A DNA stretch of 51,672 nt from an uncultured Saprospiraceae bacterium. GTDB lineage: Bacteria > Bacteroidota > Bacteroidia > Chitinophagales > Saprospiraceae. The DNA is taken from contig CALFBH010000020.1 of assembly GCA_937951615.1 (NCBI GenBank), positions 1 through 51,672 of the forward strand, written 5' to 3'. The translations under genes and the position numbers were made by a program. The notes under the pieces were generated by a model, which made no database searches, was not told the DNA's origin, and was given only the letters and a program-made list of their open reading frames with translations. Positions 25,548-33,752 of this stretch are shown here, in pieces (the stretch's first letter is position 1; each line of letters begins with the position of its first letter).

Positions 25548-26701
25548 TATAATCCCAAAAAACGGGCAATAATATTGCGTTGAATATCAGATGTGCCTGC
25601 GTACAAAACACCGCCTACCGCATCTCGCAGGTCGCGCTCAATGCCAAAATCTGTCAAATAGCCATTGCCACCGTGTATTCTTATGCTGTCCAGACTAGAC
25701 GTTACAAAACTTTCGCCGAGGTGCAGTTTTAGCATGGCACCTTCAAGCATAGAAGGCATATCGTTTTTTTTCAGCCAAGCCATTTTGTATAATAATAACC
25801 TGGAGGTCTCATGTCGCAACTTCATGTCTGCAATTCGATTAGAAACGGATTGAAATTTACTAATAGGCTGTCCGTATTGTTCTCTTTGTTTGGCGAAAGC
25901 CACTGCTTCTTCTATCTGTCTTTCCATCGCACCTAACTTGCCAGCTAAGATACAACAACGATCGTATTCTAGTGAATGATTGGAAATACTAAAACCTGCG
26001 CCCTCTTTGCCCAGCCTGTTTTCTTCAGGGACAAAACAGTTGTCAAATTTGATTTCACCGAGCGGAACAGTGCGAAGTCCCATCTTATGCCGAGCCGGGC
26101 TGGGTTGGTAGCCACGCATTGTCTTATCTACAATAAATGCCGTAACGCCCCACTTCCCACGTTCTGGATATACATTGGCGAAAGCCACCGCTACATCGGA
26201 AATAGGGGCGAGGGTGACGAGTCGTTTTTCTCCATTGAGAACATAACCGCCTTCTACTTTCTCGGCAGTCATCTTCATATTGAAGACATCCGAACCAGAA
26301 GTTGTCTCTGTGAGGGCATGTGCGCCAATCCATTCTCCACTTGCCATTTTGGGCAGGTATTTTTGTTTTTGTGCTTCTGTGCCGAATAGGTTAATGGACA
26401 TTTGCACTGCCCACATGTGCGCATTGAGCGCGATGCCGAGTCCATTATCCTTGCAAGCGTAGCCAAAACCTTCCATGGCATAAGCAGCACGTAGAACGTC
26501 GACTTCTTCGTAAGTTCCACCATATTTGGCAGGTGCAGCGAGTCCTTGTAATCCGAATTTTCCGCATTTATCCCATAAATCTCTGGGGAAAGTGCCTGCG
26601 TGATCGCGTTCTATCAAGCTGTCGTCATTGAGTTCGCTTTTGGCAAATTCGATGACTTTATTTCTATAATCAGTATATTCCTGTGGGAAAGAAAAATCCA
26701 T
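25547..26701 (-). CDS. Acyl-CoA dehydrogenase-like flavoprotein, prolyl-PCP oxidase candidate
   Basis: A 384-residue FAD enzyme of the acyl-CoA dehydrogenase fold. Present are the ALTETTSGSD substrate/FAD motif (about 130), GEKRLVT, the helix with LEYDRCCILAGKLGAM (about 241) and the C-terminal RIHGGNGYL and GTSDIQRNIIARFLGL. The usual catalytic glutamate of the YEGT motif is alanine here (YAGTSDIQ). An acidic residue in the LEYDR helix lies where isovaleryl-CoA dehydrogenase keeps its base. Shift or loss of the YEGT base is compatible with aminoacyl-PCP dehydrogenases. In the operon with an A protein, a PCP and ornithine cyclodeaminase, oxidation of prolyl-PCP to pyrrolyl-PCP is the best inference. 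A plain acyl-CoA substrate cannot be excluded. Confidence 0.85.
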   Translation of the reverse strand: MDFSFPQEYTDYRNKVIEFAKSELNDDSLIERDHAGTFPRDLWDKCGKFGLQGLAAPAKYGGTYEEVDVLRAAYAMEGFGYACKDNGLGIALNAHMWAVQMSINLFGTEAQKQKYLPKMASGEWIGAHALTETTSGSDVFNMKMTAEKVEGGYVLNGEKRLVTLAPISDVAVAFANVYPERGKWGVTAFIVDKTMRGYQPSPARHKMGLRTVPLGEIKFDNCFVPEENRLGKEGAGFSISNHSLEYDRCCILAGKLGAMERQIEEAVAFAKQREQYGQPISKFQSVSNRIADMKLRHETSRLLLYKMAWLKKNDMPSMLEGAMLKLHLGESFVTSSLDSIRIHGGNGYLTDFGIERDLRDAVGGVLYAGTSDIQRNIIARFLGL

Positions 26702-26712
26702 AATGTACGTTG

Positions 26713-28926
26713 TTAAAATTGGTATTGAATACTGCCTTTTATAAAAATAGGCGTACCTGGTGTAAAATGAATTTCTTCTATAGGCTCTAATTCATTGAAT
26801 AAACGCGATTCTGTAGCGAATTGCGTTTCATTCCATGCTACATTGAATAGATTTTCGACATTGATGCCGAGTCGTAATCTCTTCCATCGATAGGATGTAT
26901 TCAAGTCAATGATGTTATAACCTTTTGCTATAATACTGTTATCTTCAGTGGCTGCTCGGTCGCCTAGATGACGAAATTGAATCCCTGCTGAAAACGCATC
27001 TTTGCGAACATTTAGTCCACCTGTGGCCGTGAGTACAGGCGCGAGTGGAATGTAAGCAGCATCGTCAGGTTCTTCTATCGAACGCGCCAAAGTGTACGTC
27101 AAATCCGCGTCTGCAAATAACCAATCGAATACTTGGTGGCGAATGTCCAAATCAATGCCAAGCCTTCTGGTTTTGCCGCTAGGCTCTACCACGCCTTCAT
27201 CGCCGACATACACAAATTCTTGTTCCAGAAACAAATACCAGAAGGCAGTATTGACCACGGTTCTTCTGGTCGGTTTCCAAATCGCTCCAAGATCTGCACC
27301 ATAGGCTAAGGGCAAAATATCTTTTTTGTCTGTATCTAAAACTAAGCGGGTATCATTGGAATGAAAACCTGTACCCATTTTGAAAAAGAACTGAAGACTT
27401 CTGTTTTGATTATAAATAATATTCAGATTTGGCGTAGCCATCCATTTTGACTGTGATTGAGTGCTGTATAATGAATCTAAAGCATTGACATAGTTGAACT
27501 TAAAATAATCTATTCTTAGTCCTGGATTGATGAGCAAATTACCCAATTCAAATTCAGAATTAAGGTAAGCATATAGATTGGATTCATCTATATCTCCAAG
27601 CTGAATATTGGAGAGCGTGGTCTTGCGATTGAGCGTGCGAGAAAGCTCGTTATCATCACTATTGTCATATCGAAATCCAATGGCTGCCTGTAATAGTGTT
27701 TCTCCTTTTTTGGTGTCTAGAACATGATTCCATTCACTTACTGCACCAAATATCTGTCTTTGTTCGTACTGTCTGATTTGATCGCCATTGATGGGGTCAT
27801 TTAGGAAAAAAGTAAAATTGGAATACAATTCAAAGTCATACAAAGAATAGAATAATCTATTTTTTATAAATGTATTTTTATCAATATTTTTATTCAAACT
27901 GACTGCAATATTAGTCCGTCCAGTATGCCCGCCTTCCGTGTCATCAATTGCTCCAAATCGGCTGATTGCACCCTCTTCTACCATGCGATTGGGAATTTGC
28001 CCGGAGGCATCCCATCGACTATCGAAATGTGAAATGAGTATTGATAATTTATCTAGATTATCGAATTGAGCAGTGTATTTACCCATCAGATTCAGGCGAC
28101 TAAAGTTCTGTGGGGATTCAAAAGGCCCATCGGACAACATATATTCAGCAGCCACATAAGCATTATGTTCTTCAGATTGGAGCAAATTGAATAAAGCTAC
28201 ATTTCTAAGGGTATTAAAACGCCCGGCTTCTATGCTAAATAAATTGTTTTCTAAGCCTTCTTTGAGTTGAAAGTCTACATAACCAGCAGTTGCAAAATTG
28301 CCTTTGTCTGCATAATAAGGACCTTTACCAAAATCAATTTTTTTAATGGTCTCAGGAATAACAAAATGCAGATCGGCATAACCCTGCCCATGCGCATGAG
28401 AAACCATATTGACAGGAAGCCCGTCAGCCGTTATCGTAATGTCGGTACCATGGTCGATGTCGAAGCCCCGCAGGAAGATTTGCTCGGCTTTGCCACCGCC
28501 TGCATGTTGTCCGATAAAGAGTCCCGGAACTTTACGAAGGATTTCCTGGGAAGAATTGACCGGATTGGTTTTGAGGTCTATGTCAGAAATGAAGTTAATA
28601 GATTTTACATCTTGACCAATAACAATCTGATCCAGTTCAAACGTAGCAACAGTCATGCTGATTTCCAGTTTTTTGTTGATGTCTTGAATGACAATTTGCT
28701 CCGCTTCAAAACCAAAAAAAGAAACCTGAATAGTGTCGCCTGACTGGATAGGACTCAGGTTAAATGTACCATTATCCTTTGTGTGGGTGTGATTGTCGGA
28801 CGAAGTATGTACGACATAAACACCAGGCAGGGGCAACTGATAATTGTCCAGAATAACTCCCTGAAGCGACTGTGTGTAACCAAATACTGGGAGTAAAAGA
28901 AGTGTAATAAATAGGAAGGTTCTCAT
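26713..28926 (-). CDS. TonB-dependent outer-membrane receptor
   Basis: A 737-residue receptor with signal peptide MRTFLFITLLLLPVFGYTQS, a carboxypeptidase-like regulatory domain (about 21-105; LQGVILDNYQLPLPGVYVV), a plug (about 110-230) and a 22-strand barrel ending in QYQF. The plug carries a His-rich stretch (NMVSHAHGQGYADLHF) and the IFLRGFDIDHGTD motif. It lies inside the biosynthetic operon, 9 bases after ornithine cyclodeaminase and 11 bases before the flavoprotein, which suggests uptake of the finished compound or of a metal complex of it. The substrate is not determinable from sequence. Confidence 0.9.
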   Translation of the reverse strand: MRTFLFITLLLLPVFGYTQSLQGVILDNYQLPLPGVYVVHTSSDNHTHTKDNGTFNLSPIQSGDTIQVSFFGFEAEQIVIQDINKKLEISMTVATFELDQIVIGQDVKSINFISDIDLKTNPVNSSQEILRKVPGLFIGQHAGGGKAEQIFLRGFDIDHGTDITITADGLPVNMVSHAHGQGYADLHFVIPETIKKIDFGKGPYYADKGNFATAGYVDFQLKEGLENNLFSIEAGRFNTLRNVALFNLLQSEEHNAYVAAEYMLSDGPFESPQNFSRLNLMGKYTAQFDNLDKLSILISHFDSRWDASGQIPNRMVEEGAISRFGAIDDTEGGHTGRTNIAVSLNKNIDKNTFIKNRLFYSLYDFELYSNFTFFLNDPINGDQIRQYEQRQIFGAVSEWNHVLDTKKGETLLQAAIGFRYDNSDDNELSRTLNRKTTLSNIQLGDIDESNLYAYLNSEFELGNLLINPGLRIDYFKFNYVNALDSLYSTQSQSKWMATPNLNIIYNQNRSLQFFFKMGTGFHSNDTRLVLDTDKKDILPLAYGADLGAIWKPTRRTVVNTAFWYLFLEQEFVYVGDEGVVEPSGKTRRLGIDLDIRHQVFDWLFADADLTYTLARSIEEPDDAAYIPLAPVLTATGGLNVRKDAFSAGIQFRHLGDRAATEDNSIIAKGYNIIDLNTSYRWKRLRLGINVENLFNVAWNETQFATESRLFNELEPIEEIHFTPGTPIFIKGSIQYQF

Positions 28927-28935
28927 GTTCTCAAG

Positions 28936-30045
28936 TCATTCTTTGTGCTTATAAATAACCTCTCTAAGCGTAAGGATTTCAATAGGTATTTCCTGCATGA
29001 AGGCATAAGGATTCTTAGCGTCTTCAGATATGTTTTCAATCTCAATCAGCTGGCCAAGTCTAAGTTCTTCTGCATATTCCAAAAACAACTGCATGACGGT
29101 TTGGTCTTCCAATGCCCAGCCTGTAGAATCAAATACACTAAGTTCTTGTCGAACGAATGCGTACTTTTCTTTATCCTGTAAAACCTGAATCCAATCTGCA
29201 TCAATGTCTTTTGCTTGAAGTTGTTGACATTCCCCTTCTATAACTGCTTGTGACCTGAAGTCGGGACATACAAAACTGTTCTGTAGATGTTCTAATGGCA
29301 ATTCTGTTTTGCCAGGAAAGTCAGATCCAACAGCATTAATATGTAAATGTGCTTGAGTTGCCATTGGTTTGAAAAGCGGGCCTTCACCCACATCAATCGA
29401 AGTAGCAGTAGATACAATATCAGCCGTTTGTATAATTTCTTCAATACTGGAAGGAATAATTTCTATCTCCAGATGAAGTGCGGCACAGCGTTGTCTAAAA
29501 GACATCATTGCAGAAGCATCTTTATCGTAAAGGAGGACTTTTTTAAAATTGAAAACACGAGAGAGCGCGTGCAATTGTGTAATAGATTGTGCCCCACAAC
29601 CAATCAAGCCCAGGGTAGAAGAATCGGGATGTGCCAGCAATCGACTGGCTACAGCAGAAGATGCTCCAGTACGCAAAGCAGTGGGCAATACGCCATCCAT
29701 AAGTCCATGCAAATGACCAGTGCTGGTATCATAAGATGAAATAGTAGAAAGGATAGTAGGTAGTCCTTGTGCAGTTGGATTATCTGGATGATAGCCTACA
29801 ACTTTTATGACAACATCTTTGCCTTTTTCATACAAAGGCATCCATTCCACGAGTCCGACGGAAGGTTTCTTATAATTAAATCCTGCTCTTATCGGGATGA
29901 TAGTTTTTGAAGGATTAAATTTTTCAAGTGCGTTTGTCAGTCGCTCAATCAGGGCGTCCATTACTTCGTTCAGCCCTTTTTGCCGCACGATTTCCTGCAC
30001 GTCATTACTAGATAAAACCAAAGTTTTATTCGTTTTCATATTCAT
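28936..30045 (-). CDS. ocd: Ornithine cyclodeaminase/mu-crystallin family enzyme
   Basis: A 369-residue NAD(P)-dependent enzyme. The substrate half has VEWMPLYEK and the YDTSTGHLHGLMDG region. The Rossmann part begins LGLIGCGAQSITQLHAL (about 145-161), and the catalytic region NAVGSDFPGKTEL (about 238-250) keeps the aspartate. The family turns ornithine into proline plus ammonia, lysine into pipecolate, or acts as alanine/opine-type dehydrogenase (SbnB). As first gene of the operon leading to a free-standing A protein, PCP and flavoprotein, supply of proline (or a ring homologue) is likely. No SbnA-like partner is present. Start ATG 30045 or 30039. The divergent gap to the exporter (30046-30252) shows no exact promoter box. 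Confidence 0.85.
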   Translation of the reverse strand: MNMKTNKTLVLSSNDVQEIVRQKGLNEVMDALIERLTNALEKFNPSKTIIPIRAGFNYKKPSVGLVEWMPLYEKGKDVVIKVVGYHPDNPTAQGLPTILSTISSYDTSTGHLHGLMDGVLPTALRTGASSAVASRLLAHPDSSTLGLIGCGAQSITQLHALSRVFNFKKVLLYDKDASAMMSFRQRCAALHLEIEIIPSSIEEIIQTADIVSTATSIDVGEGPLFKPMATQAHLHINAVGSDFPGKTELPLEHLQNSFVCPDFRSQAVIEGECQQLQAKDIDADWIQVLQDKEKYAFVRQELSVFDSTGWALEDQTVMQLFLEYAEELRLGQLIEIENISEDAKNPYAFMQEIPIEILTLREVIYKHKE

Positions 30046-30312
30046 GTTAGGGCGTATTGGTTTTTATTTTAATGTATTTGTCTTCGCAAGATAGAAAATA
30101 TTATAGTATTTTGTCATTTTAATATTTCCGAGCTACGAAAAATCAATTTGCATAACCGAACAATTTTCTATCAACATTGTTTAGGGTGATATTGTTTTTA
30201 TTTGTATCATTGACAGATTTTTTAGTTTAAATATCATTTTTAAAATCTAAGTATCAAAAAATTATTATCCATATTAACCGATGCTGAACAAAGGCGATTC
30301 AGATGGCTGCAA

Positions 30313-32034
30313 ATGGCGGTGCTGGTCATGGCAATTTTTGAAGTCATTGGCATTGCTTCAGTTCTTCCTTTCATGCAAATTGCCTCAAAACCAGAAAAGA
30401 TTGCTGAAAATCAGGTCTTAAGTAAGGTTTATCAAGTGCTGGGATTTGAAACTAGTCAGGACATGCTGATTGCTTCGGGCGTATTGGTACTGGTCTTGAT
30501 TACAGTGTCGAATCTATTTAAAGCTTTTACAAGTTGGCTACAACAAAAGTTTGCCTGGGATGTGGCACATCAATTGGGTACTCGTTTGTTGAGGGTTTAT
30601 TTAGGAAAACCTTACGGTTATTTTTTAACACATAATACCTCAGAATTATTGACCAATCTGATTGTTGAAGCGGGGAAAATAACAACAGGAATTTTAATCC
30701 CATTGGGAGAACTTATTGCGCAAATTGTTGTTTCTACTCTTATTTTTGGGCTTTTATTATACGTAAATCCGTTTATAGCACTGGTGACTCTGGCTGTATT
30801 AGGAACAGCTTATGGACTGGTTTATTTTGCTCGAAAACGTTATCTGACCCGCTTGGGCAAAGAACGGGTTTCTGCAAATCAGTACCGTTTCCGAAGTTTA
30901 AAAGAAACGCTGGCAGGCATTAAAACTTTTCGGGTATATGGCGTGCAGGATTTTTTTTATCGCCGTTTTGAAAAAGTATCTGAACACCATAGTACGATAC
31001 AGCCACGCGTATATCTTGTGTCTGCTTTACCTCGGCATGTGATTGAAATTTTTGCTTTTGGAGGCGTAGTTCTTGTGCTTTTATTTTTGATTTTAAACGG
31101 ACAAAATCTACAGGACGTTCTGCCTTTATTGACTTTATATGTGCTGGCAGGTTATCGTTTGTTACCTGCTTTGCAAAAAATATTTTCATCGGCTATAAAA
31201 ATCAGACATACGCTTCCCGCAGTGGATATATTGCGAGCAGATTTACAGGAAACTGCGGAACTTCAAGGCGAACTGCCCATAGAACATCCTATTGCCAATT
31301 TTGCTCAGGCTATGGTGATGGATAATATTGGATTTTATTATGACAACACCACTGAACCTGTTATTGCAGAGCTGACCGTAAGTATTCCAAAAGGAAAAAC
31401 AGTAGCCTTTGTCGGTTCAACTGGATCAGGAAAAACAACTTTGGTAGATTTGATTGTCGGTTTACTTCATCCACAAGAAGGGAATATTCGAATTGATGAA
31501 AAAATATTAGATATAGATAATGCGAGAAGCTGGCAACAACAAATTGCCTATGTACCACAGGAAGTATTTTTATTTGACGATACGGTTACCCGAAATATAG
31601 CGATTGGCTTAAATGACGATGAAGTCGATCAGGCACGACTGGAAAAGGCTGCGAGTATAGCAAATGTGCATGATTTTATTAGTACTGAATTAACGGACGG
31701 CTATGAGACAGTCATTGGAGAGCGCGGTGTAAGACTGAGCGGCGGACAGCGACAGCGACTAGGATTAGCACGGGCTTTATATCGACATCCCAATGTCCTG
31801 ATTCTTGATGAGGCAACAAGCGCATTAGATAGCATCACTGAACATGCAGTTATTGACGCACTAAGAGAAAGTACAAAAGACTTGACCATCATTGTCATCG
31901 CTCACAGATTATCAACAGTACGCCATGCAGATTGTATTTATCTACTAGAACATGGTCGCCTGGTAGCAGAAGGTTCTTATGAAGAATTATTCAAGCAAAG
32001 CGATATGTTCCGTGAAATGGTCGAATTGAGTTGA
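30313..32034 (+). CDS. ABC exporter, fused permease-ATPase
   Basis: A 573-residue half transporter. Six transmembrane helices span about 1-290. The ATPase part has Walker A GSTGSGKTT (about 371), Q-loop YVPQEVFLFDD, signature LSGGQRQRLGLARALY (about 477), Walker B VLILDEATSALD and H-loop IVIAHRLSTVRH. It resembles PglK/MsbA-like and peptide exporters. The first ATG with support is 30313, but homology-like sequence continues upstream in the same frame to 30253 (ATC AAA AAA TTA TTA..., reading KKLLSILTDAEQRRFRWLQ) without any ATG, GTG or TTG. The true start may be non-canonical. It diverges from ornithine cyclodeaminase and heads the second biosynthetic unit, so it probably exports the peptide. 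Confidence 0.9.
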   Translation: MAVLVMAIFEVIGIASVLPFMQIASKPEKIAENQVLSKVYQVLGFETSQDMLIASGVLVLVLITVSNLFKAFTSWLQQKFAWDVAHQLGTRLLRVYLGKPYGYFLTHNTSELLTNLIVEAGKITTGILIPLGELIAQIVVSTLIFGLLLYVNPFIALVTLAVLGTAYGLVYFARKRYLTRLGKERVSANQYRFRSLKETLAGIKTFRVYGVQDFFYRRFEKVSEHHSTIQPRVYLVSALPRHVIEIFAFGGVVLVLLFLILNGQNLQDVLPLLTLYVLAGYRLLPALQKIFSSAIKIRHTLPAVDILRADLQETAELQGELPIEHPIANFAQAMVMDNIGFYYDNTTEPVIAELTVSIPKGKTVAFVGSTGSGKTTLVDLIVGLLHPQEGNIRIDEKILDIDNARSWQQQIAYVPQEVFLFDDTVTRNIAIGLNDDEVDQARLEKAASIANVHDFISTELTDGYETVIGERGVRLSGGQRQRLGLARALYRHPNVLILDEATSALDSITEHAVIDALRESTKDLTIIVIAHRLSTVRHADCIYLLEHGRLVAEGSYEELFKQSDMFREMVELS

Positions 32035-32080
32035 TTGGGTGAATTGGCAAGAATGAGTGAATGATGGGATGAGTGAATTA
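32021..32080. repeat. GAGTGAAT/GAATTGAGT word repeat after exporter gene
   Basis: The end of the exporter gene and the following 46 bases are made of near-repeats of GAATTGAGTTGATTGGGTGAA and GAATGAGTGAATGATGGGAT. It is related in style to the AACTCAAT words at 2974-3000, read from the other strand. The remainder to 32177 shows nothing coding. Confidence 0.5.
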
Positions 32081-32177
32081 CATTTTTGTAAAGTTTATTC
32101 AGTTATTTAACTAAAATCAATAAGACCGAAGCCCCAACTGTTCTCAGTGTTTTAGAGACAAATTCGAATTGCACCCC

Positions 32178-32212
32178 TTTAAACTTAAACTTAATCTTAT
32201 ACTTAAACTTAT
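32178..32212 (+). repeat. TTTAAACTTAAACTT leader repeat, copy 2
   Basis: A 35-base run of CTTAAA words ending 10 bases before the ATG at 32223. It matches 14397-14431 (reverse strand) at 33 of 35 bases, in the same orientation and nearly the same distance from the start codon. Confidence 0.75.
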
Positions 32213-32222
32213 TTACGACACG

Positions 32223-33512
32223 ATGAAAACCTATTTGAAAATCCTTGCAGCGTTTATGCTGTTACTATTGATTGTTATGCCTTTCTCTCTGGAGGCACAT
32301 GCACCCGATCAGACTTACCTATATGTCAGAGTTTATCAAGAACGCATAGAATGTACGGTTGAGATTAAGTTGGAAGACCTCAATAAGGCATTAAACCTAA
32401 ACATAGACCCGAAAAAATACGCACCTGAAAGTGATGAAGATGAAGGACTACAGCCTTTACCGGAAGAACTCAAAATCTACCGTGCGCAAGTAGAAGCTTA
32501 TGTTCTGGAAAGAGTGGGCATCAGCTCACCAAAATACGGAAAACATGCCTTTAAATTCATGGAACCTGAGTTGCTTTTATTGGAAATGGGGGTGTATTGG
32601 GAAACAAAATTTGAACTCGAAAATGTACAAGACATACCCGATGCATTAGATATTCGCTACGAAGTAATGTTTGATGTTGATCCAATACAGCGAGGAATGA
32701 CAGTGGTCGGACATAACTGGAAAGCCGGTATTGTCAATAACGAATCTATGACTGCGCTTGTATTTTCACCAGGAGACACACAACAACAACTTTCACTGAC
32801 CGATGCTTCGCTTTGGAAAGGCTTTAAAGCGATGGTGGGATTGGGCATGTGGCATATCTGGATTGGTTTGGATCACATCCTGTTTCTGGTGGCTTTAGTG
32901 CTGCCCTCGGTCGTGCGCCGGCGCAGGAAGGAAGGCGAGCTTGCCCTCTCCCAAACCTGGACGCCTGTAGAGAGCTTCAAGTCTGCTTTCTTTTATATTT
33001 TGAAAATTGTCACCCTGTTTACCATTGCGCATAGTATTACACTCAGTCTGGCAGCTTTGGGAATCATTGACCTGTCTTCCCGGATTGTAGAGTCTATCAT
33101 TGCTTTGTCTATTGCACTAGCAGCTTATCTGAATCTTCGCCCTTTGTTCAACCGAAGCGAGTCCTTCATCGCTTTTGCTTTTGGGCTGTTTCACGGCTTG
33201 GGTTTTGCCAGTGTACTGGGCGAAAAAGGCTTAGGGGGAGAATACATGACTTTGTCCTTATTAGGTTTCAATGTAGGGGTAGAACTCGGACAAATCCTGA
33301 TTATCTGCATGGTTTTCCCATTTCTATTTTTGCTACGCCGAACGAAACTTTATCCCTACATCATTTTCTACGGTTCTATTCTGCTTATCATCATCGCTTT
33401 CTATTGGTTTGTTGAACGTTTCTTTGAAATCAACCTGTTAGCAGATGATTATATCAGTTGGTTCTGGAGAAAATCGACCAATAAGATTATGCACCTAATT
33501 GGACTTAAATAA
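32223..33512 (+). CDS. HupE/UreJ-family membrane protein
   Basis: A 429-residue protein. The ATG at 32223 gives a clean signal peptide (MKTYLKILAAFMLLLLIVM ... LEAHA); an upstream in-frame ATG at 32169 would begin inside a DNA repeat. Residues 25-205 are an extracytoplasmic beta-rich domain. From about 215 seven helices carry the family signatures HIWIGLDHILFL, FTIAHSITLSLAALG and LFHGLGFASVLGEKG. HupE/UreJ proteins move nickel or cobalt for hydrogenase or urease. The long N-terminal domain version is widespread in Bacteroidota without such enzymes and its cargo is unclear. It lies between exporter and synthetase genes, so a metal link for the product is possible but unproven. Confidence 0.85.
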   Translation: MKTYLKILAAFMLLLLIVMPFSLEAHAPDQTYLYVRVYQERIECTVEIKLEDLNKALNLNIDPKKYAPESDEDEGLQPLPEELKIYRAQVEAYVLERVGISSPKYGKHAFKFMEPELLLLEMGVYWETKFELENVQDIPDALDIRYEVMFDVDPIQRGMTVVGHNWKAGIVNNESMTALVFSPGDTQQQLSLTDASLWKGFKAMVGLGMWHIWIGLDHILFLVALVLPSVVRRRRKEGELALSQTWTPVESFKSAFFYILKIVTLFTIAHSITLSLAALGIIDLSSRIVESIIALSIALAAYLNLRPLFNRSESFIAFAFGLFHGLGFASVLGEKGLGGEYMTLSLLGFNVGVELGQILIICMVFPFLFLLRRTKLYPYIIFYGSILLIIIAFYWFVERFFEINLLADDYISWFWRKSTNKIMHLIGLK

Positions 33513-33551
33513 AAATCCAAAACTGGAAAACACCTAGACTTTGGACGAAAA

Positions 33552-33692
33552 GAGGCGGGAAGCGAGAGGCGAGACTGTATGGTGTTGATAATCAATACTT
33601 AAGTAATTTGAATTATTTTTTTCAAAGAAAAAATAAAATACTGATTATGAGCTATTTAATATCTCGCTTCCCGCTTCTGGCTTCCCGCTTCC
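33552..33692. repeat. GGAAGCGGGA word-repeat inverted pair
   Basis: GAGGCGGGAAGCGAGAGGCGAG (33552-33573) is answered by TCTCGCTTCCCGCTTCTGG and CTTCCCGCTTCC (33662-33692), the same word inverted, around about 90 AT-rich bases. It lies in the gap upstream of the large synthetase gene. Confidence 0.7.
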
Positions 33693-33724
33693 AAATTCCA
33701 AAATAGGACATCTTTGGAATTTGG
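33691..33724. promoter_or_regulatory. Perfect 12-bp hairpin upstream of NRPS gene
   Basis: CCAAATTCCAAA (33691-33702) and its exact complement (33713-33724) flank a 10-base loop and end 28 bases before the synthetase ATG. Two further TGGAATT words follow (33722-33745). It could be an operator, a leader hairpin, or another example of the local word repeats. Confidence 0.5.
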
Positions 33725-33752
33725 AATTTATTTTTTTGGAATTTTAAAAGAT

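Noticed and set aside
26713-28926. SusC-type glycan receptor
   Set aside because: No SusD neighbour, and the length (737 residues) is well below SusC; it lies inside a peptide operon.
28936-30045. SbnB-type enzyme for 2,3-diaminopropionate
   Set aside because: No SbnA-like partner gene; context with A protein, PCP and flavoprotein favours cyclodeaminase. Kept as an alternative only.
32900-32950. GC-rich stretch in the HupE-like gene as another inserted element
   Set aside because: No inverted arms, and the protein there (basic loop before QTWTPVESFKSAFFY) fits the family loop.
33714-33752. Upstream start for the large synthetase
   Set aside because: The extra 13 residues are encoded by TGGAATT repeat DNA; MPTDKPDISANKNLALERW is a more usual beginning.
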